Positions 14,501 through 25,067 of a stretch of 64,000 nucleotides of DNA are shown in pieces. Position 1 is the first letter of the stretch. Every line of letters starts with the position of its first letter. A program made the position numbers and the translations under genes. Under the pieces are notes generated by a model. That model saw only the letters and a list, made by a program, of their open reading frames with translations. It was not told where the DNA came from and ran no database searches. Source of the DNA: Lepisosteus oculatus (lineage: Eukaryota; Chordata; Actinopteri; Semionotiformes; Lepisosteidae); contig NC_090718.1 in NCBI RefSeq assembly GCF_040954835.1, positions 11,733,532 to 11,797,531 on the forward strand, read 5' to 3'.

Positions 14501-17500
14501 TACCACCATGAAGGCTGCAGGCCATCTTACCTGAAGTTCCACTGTGGGGTACTAGGAGAAAAAAAGGGAGAAAGTATGTTAACCAACCATCTTTTCTTGG
14601 TGTCAAAGCTTCTTCTCTGTGTCTCCCATTAGCAGCTATCTGTGCTGTACTCCTGTACTCCACAGGCCTTGAGCTGCTGTTTGCCTTGTCCATCACACCA
14701 GATAAGACCTCACTGTCATTGGACTCTGACTGCCCCTGTGTGTTGAACTTGGCCCCTCTTTCTTTTTTCTTCTCTTTTTCTTTTTCATTTTAGGGGATTT
14801 AAACGTGCAAGATGCTCAAATGTAGGGTCTAGTGGAATGTTAGCTCTCTTTGTCTTGTTAGTTATTTAATTCATGTTCATTTATTCTAAGTCTGTTCTAC
14901 AGATCCTACTGTATATACTATATTTTCTTTCCTCCTGGCCTAAGTAGAAAACGTATGAATGAAAAGCTGAAACAGCTGTCTCTTACCATTGTCTCGAGAG
15001 GCACGAAAGCTGAATCCAGTGAGACAATACGGAACTTAACTGAAAAGATGAACAGAGACAATTTGCCGAGTTACTCCCTACAGCAGATTTTAACACTTAT
15101 GCACTAACTGTCAAAATAATGTACGGTATTTACAAGAATTACAGCTTTCTTTCCTCTTCAACTTCCTTGTACTTATTTACACTTCAAAATACATATATTT
15201 AAATATATGACCAATATTATACTGTGTCTTTATTATGTCATTTTTACTGAAGGTACATGAGCTACAAGTACAACAGCATTCTGTGAAAAATCTACATTTA
15301 TAGTATAATTAGGGATTCAGTCAAAAGATTGGTCATAGGATATAATGCGCAATTATACTGTATATCCTGAAAAGTGTAATGACACTGCAATTGCTGGTGT
15401 AATACTTGCATAATGCAATTACATTACTGGTTATTATATTTTGAATGTACTATAAATACATGTACAGTACTGCAAAGTGGAAATACCACACAATTATAAG
15501 GTAATTGCAGTGTTAATACCCTGTATTTAAGGTACCTGTGCATCCTATGTTGACAGATGCAACACTGTTAGATAAAATAAAGCAGAAAAGCCCAAAGATC
15601 AATTAAAAAAAATAGCTACATTAAAACTTGCTGCTATATATTCTTGTCAAGTTTGAAGCACTCAGATCCTGAATAAGAAGATTGGGTTTAAGTCTTAAAA
15701 AGCAGATTAGGTTGACCATTTTCAGTTTATGCCACAGCTATATATTTATGGTGAACACTTTGGAATGGCATTACCTGAAACAAGCCATTCATTCAAGACA
15801 CCCAAAAATATCAATGACTTTAAACAGTTTTATAGAGAGGAATGAGCCAAAATACTCCCAAACAGATGTGCAGAACTGATCAGCTGCTCTAGGAAACGTT
15901 TGCTTGAGCTCATTGCTGCCAAAGAAGGTTTCACTAGTTACTAAATCTAACTGATTTAGTAACTTAGATGTTTAAAAATGTGTTTAATATAGACAATCGT
16001 TTGTGTGCTATTTGTTTAATTCGATTGTGTTTATCTATTATCATGACTTAAATGAACAGCAATTAATGCAGGAATACAGAGGATTCACAAAATGTCTTCT
16101 TCTCACAGCCATAGGGCATAGTGACATCAGAGGATGCTTTAAACCTGTAGCTGTGTTTTTTATACTGTACATCAGCCTAGGGAACAAAAACGAGAAATGA
16201 CAGAGAGGTGAAAAACTCCAGTCCAGCTCTTTCGGATGAACACATTTGCAGATATCAAAGTCTTTCAGAAACAAAGGTCATAGAAATGCTGTAGGCTGCA
16301 AAGCTGAAAAGATGTTTTGCCGGATAGCAATTCCGATGGGAAAGAGGGAAAGGATGTGATGAGGAAAAGGGGCCTCAGGTAGGACTTCCTACATTTGGGA
16401 ACCTTACTTGTTTGTCCTGGTTTGTAGACGGGCTTGTCAGTCTGGATGAAGGTAAGAGTCTCGCTGGGCTGGATGAGGATTTTCGTCTCTTTGTCCATTT
16501 CCACTGTTTGTCCTCTAACGGTCACACGGACTTGGACTACAGTGTTGGTGTTCACTGTGGGAACCTGCGAGGAGTGGGACAGACAGTGAGAAGGAAGGGC
16601 AGGGAGAGACGCAACTGGACAGGTGGCGATTTTAAGCCCTTGACAGACACCACCCTCGACGGGGTAAGAATAAAAGATAAACGAATAAGAAAAAATGAAA
16701 AGGTTTCCCCCACAACATATCCAAGGCCGTATTTTCCCAGTTCAAAACCTTTTTGCTTACACAATACACTGTAATAAAAAAAAGTCTGGCAACAACCCTG
16801 ATACAGGAATAACTCTGCTCTCACAGAAAAAGCTTTTTTTTTTTAAAATCCGGACTAAAAAGTGAAAAGGGGGTTTCATTTATTGACTCCTTTGGGGGGG
16901 GGGAAGCAACACTCTTTCAATCCCCCTGCTCTTATGAAACAGCTGTTTTCAGTCAAGCCTCAAAGACAGGCAATGCCCTCTCTTCGGTAAACAGGACATT
17001 TCGCAAACATGATGTTTATGCGGTTCTGCAAATAGAGCAAGCTGTTATCCCTGCCCACACACTAATACAGAGTATTCCTCTTTCTCCTCGGGATCGCCGA
17101 TTCCCTCAAACAGGCTCTTTGTGACAAAACCACATGTTCAAATTTGTTATTCTGAGGGTGACTTGTCACTGCTAACTATTACTAATACACAGGAGCATAC
17201 AGAGTGCTGGAACTACTGTAATAGTGTACAGAGTGCTGGAACTAGTGCAGCAAACATTAAGTAACGTTGGTATCTACTCCATATAAACACTGGGGCAATT
17301 CTTGTTCTGCTTCCTGCACACAGGAGCAGTAGAGCATAATATCATTTTTTCAACTTTTTTGTCATTTACAGTATGTAGCATTGATTTTCTCGCGCTGTGT
17401 CCCAGACTGTTTCTTTTACAGGCATGCCGTTCATTTACTTTTTTACATTCAGGTCTCACATTAAAGTGTTGATACTTCTAGCCGAGAACATTACTACAGA

Positions 17501-20500
17501 GGAGTAATTTCAACAAGCATCTGCCGGCTTTGAAAAGGGTTTCTGTTTGACAGGGCTGGGTTTGGCAAAGAGAGTTCCTTCTGAAGCATACAAACACGAA
17601 TGGAGTGGCTGGAGCCCTGTCCAATCTGGGCTGTCCTGACTTGTCTTCCGAGAACTGACTCAATACACTGGGACCGAGTCACAGCCTGGGGCTGCAGGAA
17701 AGTCTTTAACAAGGCTGGGCCAACTGTAATGGGGCCGAGCGCTTATGTAAGACAGCTTATGTAACTGCCTTCAGTGCACGCTGCCTCTACCATTCGGTCA
17801 TTTTCATTGTAGCCGACAATCATGACCAAATCATCCATTTTCTAACCGCTGCTTTCAATTCAGGGGTAGAGGGAAGCCAGAATCTAACCCAGAAAAGAAG
17901 AGCAGATTCAGTATATCTGCAGCAAGATAGCTGAGACGAGAACCATTCTTATTGCTTTTTTGCTACTACTCATTCTAGCACACAAGCATGGGTTTTTTTT
18001 CTCATATTTTATTTTATTTTTTATTTTTGCAAAGACATTTCATTACTTAATATCAGGCTTGGCATTATTTGCAATAACACAGCTGGTGATACCCACAAGC
18101 AAATGAAAGGACCTATTGTAATTGTTCTAGATAGATACTTTATTGATCCCGTGAGGGAAATTGCAGAACTATCTTACATGGGCATGTTCTCTCCCGGGAA
18201 CACGAATCAAGCTGGGGCATTGCATGGTTAGTTGGGGGCGTCTCTGTACTTGTTTAAAGTGAGCGGCTGCTTTCCTACCTCTCCATTTGCTCACCAATTT
18301 CAGCTTTTCACACCTGGAGTTCAACCCCTTCATTTCCCCGTTTTGATACTGGTTTCTCCTACAAAACCCCCGATTCTCACAAGCTGCTCTTCTACCCTAA
18401 CCCAGCCCTTTGCGTCATATTCCGGCCTCCCGTCTCTTGCGCAGCTGAAATGTTGGGCTTTTTTTCCTCCTTTCTCCTTTTCAGTCGGGACTGAACCTTG
18501 TCCAGCCATGAAGAGCATGGAGAGCTCCGTCACGTCCCTGGGTTCTCAAAAGAAGTTTCATCCTCAGGGGGAAAGCAGTGAGCTTGACTGGGAGGAGTGG
18601 AAGACTGCCTGACACTGCAGTTCAGATCCCGGGTCTGATTCATAAACTAAACTAGGAAAAGTCAATAGGGAAGAAGGTAACTAAATTTGACAAGCGCTGT
18701 CCCCAGCTGTTTGGCTCCGTCCCTGTTACACCCAAAGTACGGCTAGCCAGATCTGCAGGCTGCCGAGCTTTTCCTGACAAAGGACTGGTGAAATCGTAGA
18801 AAGGCAACATGGCCTGCGGCATTACCTGGAAGGGAATGCAGCGGTAGAACTCCTTCTCCTTCACTTGCTCCTCCAGCAAAGAGAGATTTCTGGTCTCCGT
18901 CACCAGGGTGATGGTGAACGAAAGCGTTTCATTGGGGTGGAAGAACTGAGCACACAGGGTCTCGGTGGAGCCCCCGGTCGTCTTGGATGTCACCGTCACC
19001 AGGTAGATGCTGCAGAGAGACAGGGGAGAAGACGGGAGCAGTCATCCCGAGGAGCAGTACTCATCCAGGCTTCAGGGAAGGGGGAGGATGATTTTGTCGG
19101 ACAATGAAGAAGATTGCACACTCTGATAACACAGAAACACCTGAAAGGGAGGTGACAGCCTTCCAGAGACTTCAACTAAAGAGGGAAAATTCTATGAACT
19201 GCTTCCAACTCACTATAGCAGATGTCGTTTCTGCAAACACGAGAAAAACTCCTAAAATCTTTCTTCTGAAATAGAGAATGCATTCCTCCCATTCTCCCAT
19301 GACAATCTGTTTTTTTGCACCTTCCAAAAGATTTGCATGCAAGGTTAGTGTATCTAAATTGCACCTCTATGCATTGTGAAAAACTTGCACCCCAGCCAGG
19401 GAGCAGCTCAGCTTCATGTACCCTACCAGGGTAGACAGCTTCCCGGGATGAGGGAGGCATGGATGGAAAGGCGATGTGATGGGATGTATTCTGAACCTTT
19501 TGGTGTCAGCTGTGTGCTGCAGCTCCCAAGTTGTTTGTGACCAGCATATTCCCTAACTGCTGCCTGCAAAAGATTCCCAGCTTTTGTAAAGCAAAATATT
19601 TTGCTCAGAGGGTGTAATTTTCCGTCTTGGAAAGTCACCACGACTAAGAATTTTAGGGGAGAACCAGGAGTTCAAGCAGCAGAAATTTCTTCTAGCATGA
19701 AGGAGTTTCAAAAGGCAAATAGCATGAGTGATGATACAAACGACTCCTTCTGACTTGTGCGGAATGCTGTGAGGACTACAGGGCGTCACGCCCAGACATA
19801 TAAATTATCACAAACAATGTGGGAGCAGAGTGGCCCTGTGGTTCAGAGTCAGAAATCTCTGAGCCGTGAAACAGACCCACCCGTTAGATTAAACCTGTTA
19901 GATTAACGGGAGCTGGTCAACAAGTCCCTGACAATTTGGCAGTCGCAGTTTGGGAGAGATGAGATCATCTGACATCATTGTTATCCACCTCTCCCTGCTC
20001 CTTCAAGGCCCCATTTCAAACAGAACTTGTTTCCAGCAGACTGTGTTTTTAATGTATGTGACGTAGCTCATATTTAAATACCTTCAAGGTATGATTTCTG
20101 TCATAAGACCTTAAACATGTAGACATGACCACTAAACAGTCTTGATCCCAAAATACCATATGAGGTTTTTTCTTACAGTGCTCATTTCCAGCTTATGGCG
20201 TACATTTCATTGGTTAAGAGTCCATAGACATCTATAATTTACCTGCTTTTGCTCCTGAGTTCTACATTAATGTACTTATTTATCAGTGGCTGTGCTGTCA
20301 ACAAACCTTTCGTGAAGGAGAGATGGAACAGACCATAACTTTTTTTTTCTAAAATGTGTGAGCTTTCTACACCAAAGGTAAACTATTGGACATAGCAAAT
20401 TTCTATATACATGAAGGTCGCCCCAAAAGTAATACTCCAATTTATTTTTCTTTGACAACACGTTTTGAAGAAAAGTGATCAATTAGCTACTGAAAGCTAG

Positions 20501-21223
20501 CAACTTGGGCTAATTTGCTCCCTCTCCTTTGCAAACTTTCTTAATTACCAGATTTATTGGCCAAGTTAAATTTTATAGCACTGGAAATTTCCTTCTTTTC
20601 CTGAGAAAATCATTATTTTTGAAAGATGGTGGGCATGACCTTCTGGGCAAAACTGATAACATTGTGAAATACAGTAAAAAGCCAAGAATTTTATATCTAC
20701 AGTTTTATATATTTAATAACACGTAGTGCTTGTTTTCATTTTAAGGTGAGAATAATAAGTAAATACCTTCAAGAAGTATCTGCATTTATTTTGTCTGTTC
20801 AAAAGTAAGGTTTTTACAGCTGTGTTAGCTACATATAAAATCAAAAATAAAATTAAAAATGCTTATCACTGAAACAGTAGTTATCCGTATTAAAACCCAA
20901 TCTAGTCATTTTACATTCATAATAAAAACAATTCAACTAGAAATCTCTGCTTAGAAACTAGAGCTTTAAAGCTTTTTTGGGCTGAAGTAAAACAGGTCTG
21001 CTCGCTCTTGTTTTGCTGAACGCAACTTGGAGCAACAACAACATTCCCGCAGTACTGAGAGAACTTGGACACTTCAGTCTGGTTGACTGCCAGAATCATT
21101 TAGGGAACATCTTAGCACCGCTTCAGCAAAAGGAACGACGGGTTTCGTCACTTACGGTCCAGGAGCCGGGTCAGCTACGGCAGTCTGCAGAAGCAGAGGC
21201 GCGAGGAGCAACACCCTCCACAT
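80..21223 (-). CDS. a2m: Alpha-2-macroglobulin family protease inhibitor, 5' 21 coding exons (3' part off window)
   Basis: Secreted broad-range protease trap: a protease cuts the bait region and the molecule closes around it. Coding exons on the minus strand, 5' to 3': 21156-21223, 18826-19009, 16408-16564, 14987-15039, 14531-14551, 13696-13864, 13352-13436, 12646-12766, 11985-12099, 10925-11034, 9500-9667, 8929-9162, 8770-8833, 7811-7956, 6461-6610, 6141-6317, 5659-5770, 3379-3526, 2311-2536, 689-815, 80-201. They join in one frame to 919 codons with no stop, and all introns are GT-AG. Exon sizes 184, 53, 21, 85, 110, 64, 150, 127 and 122 equal those I recall for human A2M. Family hallmarks include [34 protein letters not shown] and [14 protein letters not shown]. 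The thioester, complement-type and receptor-binding parts lie beyond position 1. Which A2M paralogue this is cannot be decided here. Confidence 0.93.
3379..6317 (-). CDS. a2m: a2m exons 16-18: bait region
   Basis: Exon 16 (6141-6317) gives residues 616-674. Exon 17 (5659-5770) starts [15 protein letters not shown] and reaches the cysteine before the bait (about C692). Exon 18 (3379-3526) ends with [15 protein letters not shown]. The flanks on both sides are clearly conserved, while residues about 693-743 between them are unlike the mammalian bait, as expected for this fast-changing segment. The stretch is rich in acidic residues, Pro, Gly, Met and Phe, with few basic residues apart from R713-K714 and a K742-K743 pair. 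The 2.1-kb intron between exons 17 and 18 contains two nested DNA transposons. Confidence 0.85.
3891..5613 (+). mobile_element. Degenerate Tc1/mariner-like transposon in a2m intron 17
   Basis: The two ends are inverted copies: the left end reads TATTCAGACCCTTATGG near 3899 and the right end, on the other strand, reads AGTATTCAGACCCTGCTTATGG; the left copy has a roughly 11-bp gap. Both ends lie next to TA, the target of this superfamily. Length about 1.7 kb is normal for Tc1 elements. Inside, 5052-5069 reads PIENLW on the plus strand, the C-terminal signature of Tc1 transposases, but the reading frame is broken throughout, so it is a fossil. It lies antisense to the host gene. Confidence 0.75.
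5110..5450 (+). mobile_element. pogo/Tigger-like fragment nested in the Tc1 element
   Basis: From about 5155 the plus strand reads [20 protein letters not shown] then WRDLAARKR, which resembles the C-terminal end of Tigger/pogo transposases as I remember them. It is followed by an AT-rich tail and, at 5425-5448, an end that reads on the other strand as CAGTAGAGTCACGATTATCC, the typical terminal repeat form of this group. A partial internal repeat of the TTATCCGACAT motif lies at 5380-5410. The left end is missing or not recognisable; the 5' border is approximate. Confidence 0.6.
6461..9667 (-). CDS. a2m: a2m exons 11-15: middle macroglobulin domains
   Basis: Residues about 362-615. Exon 11 (9500-9667) begins [20 protein letters not shown] and ends at a less usual GTCAGT donor. 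Exon 12 (8929-9162, 78 codons) matches the family stretch ending in the FYYL motif. Exon 13 (8770-8833) reads [17 protein letters not shown]. Exon 14 (7811-7956) contains [23 protein letters not shown], matching human IAPVARLLIYAVLPTGDVIGDS. Exon 15 (6461-6610) holds the most conserved block, [19 protein letters not shown]. Frame is kept at each junction. Confidence 0.9.
10925..19009 (-). CDS. a2m: a2m exons 2-10: N-terminal macroglobulin domains
   Basis: Residues about 23-361, covering the first macroglobulin (beta-sandwich) domains of the family. Exon 3 (16408-16564) carries the strongly conserved [16 protein letters not shown]; exon 4 (14987-15039) gives the short [18 protein letters not shown] segment; exon 5 (14531-14551) is a 21-bp microexon coding YPTVELQ; exon 6 (13696-13864) carries [10 protein letters not shown]. 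Exon 8 (12646-12766) is 121 bp, 6 bp longer than I recall for human, which keeps the frame. Phases chain correctly through all borders. N-glycosylation sequons are visible, for example NETL and NLSL in exon 2 and NRT in exon 6. Confidence 0.9.
11190..11445 (+). mobile_element. tRNA-derived SINE in the a2m intron between exons 9 and 10
   Basis: An A-box-like TGGCTCAAAAGG (about 11203) and a B-box-like GGTTCATGCCT (11257-11267) are about 54 bp apart, as in a tRNA promoter. A body with GTCGGCCAGGGCTCTCTCGA follows and the element ends near a T-rich run at 11420. It is not a functional tRNA gene because no cloverleaf can be closed around the boxes. The exact ends were not determined. Confidence 0.5.
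18121..18186 (-). mobile_element. LINE 3' tail fragment (a2m intron 2)
   Basis: On the minus strand this reads as a LINE end of the kind seen at 26600-26690: CCCTCACGGGATCAATAAAG followed by TATCTATCTAGA. It is only the last part of an element, inserted in the intron between exons 2 and 3 in the same direction as the gene. Confidence 0.5.
21156..21223 (-). CDS. a2m: a2m exon 1: start codon and signal peptide
   Basis: The ATG complements 21221-21223. The first 17 residues ([17 protein letters not shown]) form a typical secretory signal peptide, with likely cleavage just before DPAPGP. The exon ends with two bases of a split proline codon before a GTAAG donor at 21155-21151, and the phase fits exon 2 exactly ([10 protein letters not shown]). 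A TAAATA-like box on the minus strand near 21315-21322 lies about 90 bp upstream of the ATG and could set the start site, which would give a short leader; this is inference. Confidence 0.85.
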
Positions 21224-24200
21224 CACGAGCTCCAGCGAGGGTCTTCGGTAGAGAGTGGAGATGCAGGATGGAGGAGCAGCCCAGGTTATGTGACTCGTCT
21301 CCTGCAAGGCACTGCTATTTACACACCAGTGCTGTCCCTCCCTCTGGACCTCCTCTGTGCGCCACAGAAACACCCCCTCCCCTACTCTCCGGCCCTCCTC
21401 CTCGGCCGGTGGAAAGGACTGACTCACAACACGCTGGGCAGCTCTTTCAGGAGGCCGGCGACTTAAAAATGAGGTTCATTACACGATCAGACGTTCGGAG
21501 TTCCCTTTCTAACAGGGGGGGACAAAAAGGGACTGAAACAAAAGTTCCTTTATGCTGAACCTTTGCCACTGAGACTTTTTCCAAAAGTTTGAGGAAGTGC
21601 GCTCGCACGTCTAAGCAGGTAGCCTAGTCCAGACCTGCCAAATGACAAAAATCGAGACGGTCTGCGGTGAAATTCTGAACAAAGACGGGAAAGTCAATGA
21701 GGGAAATCAATACCCGGAGGAAAATGAATAGTGATTATTCATTTGTCTTCCGAGAGTCCCAGTCTCGTCTTTCCTGTTTTGTTTAAGGCTTGAAAAGCAA
21801 TACATTTGTAGGCCCACTTTTCAGTTTGTTGAGTGTCTTCATTATGTTCTATAGTGTCAAAATTACACCTTTCCTACAAAGCCTTAGCCATTCCAATTTT
21901 ATCAGACACCTTCTTACCTCACTTTCCTGAAACAGCGATGATCTCTGAAAAGGTGCCGCCGACATGACACTGTTGTGCAGACAAGGTATTACTGTGAGAG
22001 GTTTGCATATAATCAAACAGCAGACAAATAACAGTACAGGTCCAGCCTGGTAGCATGAAAGCTCTGTTCACAGGAAGGTGCATACAGTATATGCAGGTGA
22101 AACTGAACTCTCATGACAACGACACACTGTTCTGTTCACTTCTTAAACGAATAAAAAAAATCCTTGAAAAAAGTGCTCTTTTTTTTCCACCTACTAGCGT
22201 TGATGATGTAAAGACTCACACTTTTGAAACATTAAACGGACTGTATTTTCAGTCATAACAGCTGATGAATCTGACCCATCGAGTGTGCTTTCAACCAGAT
22301 TTTCAAGTGAACTCGAAAAATAAATCAATTCCATCTGCCACAACCCTCGGGACACACTGCCAGTTTGTTACGTGAGGCACCGCTGCCCACATTGTCCGTC
22401 TGGGCTGCCTTGGGACCTTTGGGAAGCCCTGTGCCCATATCCCACCTCAGGTGCTCGTGATCGCTCCACGATCAATTAAACTTTCTTCACAGGGCAGTAA
22501 AGTTAATGTTGTCAGCAAAACAAACTCTCGTTTGTAACATACATAATGATTGTTGTCACACCTTTATGAATTTATAGATATTTCGTTCCATTTTGTGTTC
22601 TTGCAGGAACTGGCAAATTATGTAATGTTAAAGCCAGACATTGGGCTGACTGTAGCTACTATATTATAGGCTTGGTTTATTTCTCTTTTCTTTTCCTCAC
22701 TCGTTTTCAAAGTTTCCCAAGAACTCTTGTCACTTAAAAGTGACAAGAAAGCCCAGATAATTTGATCCTATTATGTGGCCAGTTGTTTAAAACCTGACAG
22801 GTCCAGTGTTCAGATGTTTCGGTGCCCTCGAGCCCAGGAGTCAGTGTGGAGCCTGCACTATCTCTGTATCTGCCTGCACCTGATAAACCAGTCTTTCACA
22901 AGCTAATCAAAATTGAAGGGTCAGTAGACAACCTTTGAACTCTCTGTGCAATGAACATTTCAGCAACTTTGATTTGACGAAAGCCTACATATCGCTCAGA
23001 GGAGCCACACTGATCTGCTCACACCTAGCCAAAACAAAGCGATCTGAGTTGATTCTAGAGAGTCAGAAATGACCAGACAGCTTTGCTTTCATCATAGAGA
23101 TTATACTCCCCCGTGTCACTGAACACTTGTAACACTTATGTTTGCATTATTTTACTTCCTACGTAAAAGATTAAGTAAATTGCTATTTCTAAATAAGAGT
23201 AAGAGTTCTAATGCCAATAATGTTTATTGGTTTTCCTGTTGTTCCTTGACTTTTGCTGAAATCACAGTCAATGAGTATATTACACTTTTCTGTGTGTGGG
23301 TGAGTACAAACAGAACTCAGGGTCTTGTCCAGTGCAGGAGAGACTGTTTTTAGATTAAATATTTTAAAGGTCCTCATGAGTCAAACCACATACACCCAGC
23401 AGCTAATCATTTACTATAGAACCCCAAATTTAAAGAAAACCCATGTCCTTGTGAAAGCAGCCAGAGGCTTCTATAGCCCAGTTGAAGCAGTGTTTCAAAA
23501 ACACATGATGGTTCTCGTGTAAAAGCTCAAAATCCTAGATGGGACAGAAAGAGTTTTACCAGAGTAGATTATGTACAGTTAAAGAAAAAAACAAACATAT
23601 ACTTATGCTTATATGGCCACCATAAAAAAGGAAACTAAATCTCAACCATTTTCTGAGCTTAAGAAGCTGCTTTGGCAAATACCATCAGGCTTTATGACTG
23701 ACAAGCAGGAGGACAAGGTGCTGGTGTGGGCAGATTTGAGCAAGTAAAACATGTGAGGCCCTAAGCAGACAGCGTAAGTGGCAGTACTGTAATCCCTGTG
23801 AGAAAAGTCATGACCAATCATTTTAACATTCACTCCCAAACTGGTCAGAGCTCTCTGGGCTTGACAAGAAGCCTGATGCTGTATTTATTCCAACAGAGAT
23901 TCAATCTACTCCTGTTCCTGAGCGCCTGAAATGTCAGCTCAAGCAGCGGAGGTGGGATTTAGCACAGGAAGTTTAAAAGTCCCGAGTCCAACCACTTACA
24001 GGAATAAAACAGAAAAACAGGACGTTCTTTTTCCACTAATTGCATCACCACTGGGCAACTCTGTCATTTTCAAGAGAATGTAATACACAGGAGCCTACTG
24101 AAAGAAAATAACATCACCAATGGCAAAACAGTGTTCATTTGAGTCTTTTCTGTTTTTCTTCTTTTTATATACAGTGCATATAATCGACACACGGGAAGGA

Positions 24201-25067
24201 AGCAGGATAAGATAAATTCTAGTTTATTTATATTCTTGACATACTGTATATAAGGAACAAGTAATAGGTTTATTCCATGCTGAAAAAAAGAAGAAAGAAA
24301 ACACAACGTTTCGGCCGTGGAGCCTTCTTCACACCTGAAGAAGGCTCCATGGCCGAAACGTTGTGTTTTCTTTCTTCTTTTTTTCAGCATGGAATAAACC
24401 TATTACTTGTTCCTTTGCAGCCTACGCATGCTGACGCAGCTAACCACCTGAAATACTGTATATAAGTACGTTGCTGCCAAAAACATGAGACAACAGTTTT
24501 CTATAACAGACATCTTTTGATTCGAATATCATTAACCAAAAGGGCCTGGCTCAAATGTGTAATAGACATTTTCATTAAATGTTAGTAGCATCTTTGGAAC
24601 AACCATTAGATGTAAATACCCTCAAATGTAATTTTTCAAAGCTGTGTGAAAGAGAGGAAACTCAAGATCTGAAATGACCTGATCTGGAATACAATAAATT
24701 GCTGCAGCTCACAAATGCTGGACAGCAAGTTGCAATCTCCCTTTTTCTCCGTGTAAGAAGAGGCCTGGGGAAAATGCCATTGGCCTGTATCGTACAACAT
24801 CAGAGAATGTTGGTGGCATTTGATCAAATCTTCTTCTGACCAGACAGGTTTCACACAATGGTAAAAGTAGTCTGAGCATGTGAATTAATCCATTATTCTT
24901 ACAGCAATCCGCCTTTTCTCCCCAGGGAGAATATCACCATTCTCTTCCTCAAGGAGAACCTGGTGAACAGGATTGTTCCAAGGTGTTTGTAAGCCCTGGG
25001 CAAAGCTTGTAACATATGAATGCTTCAGAAATGAGTTCCAAAGAGCGGGTAGTGTCCCATTTTACGT
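21224..25067. other. Intergenic region between a2m and the B7-like gene
   Basis: No coding exon with splice sites and recognisable homology was seen. The first 300 bp (21224-21560) are GC-rich and must hold the a2m promoter. The rest is AT-rich unique-looking DNA plus the hairpin retroposon at 24255-24452. The open frame crossing a2m exon 1 on the plus strand (21013-21558) is a shadow. Confidence 0.6.
24241..24466. mobile_element. Short retroposon with inverted 5' half forming a 160-bp hairpin, flanked by 14-bp duplication
   Basis: Arms 24254-24331 and 24336-24413 (78 bp each) are inverted copies with a single mismatch, separated by four bases (CACC). The right copy runs on to about 24452. 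ATACTGTATATAAG occurs at 24241-24254 and again at 24453-24466, a 14-bp target-site duplication bounding the insert. The unit motif GAAGGCTCCATGGCCGAAAC resembles an interspersed repeat I associate with fish genomes, but I cannot name the family. The structure fits target-primed insertion with a fold-back or template-switch event. Confidence 0.8.

Noticed and set aside
21013..21558. 181-codon open frame on the plus strand
   Set aside because: It lies antisense over a2m exon 1 and the GC-rich promoter; no family resemblance, and the minus strand has a clear signal-peptide exon.
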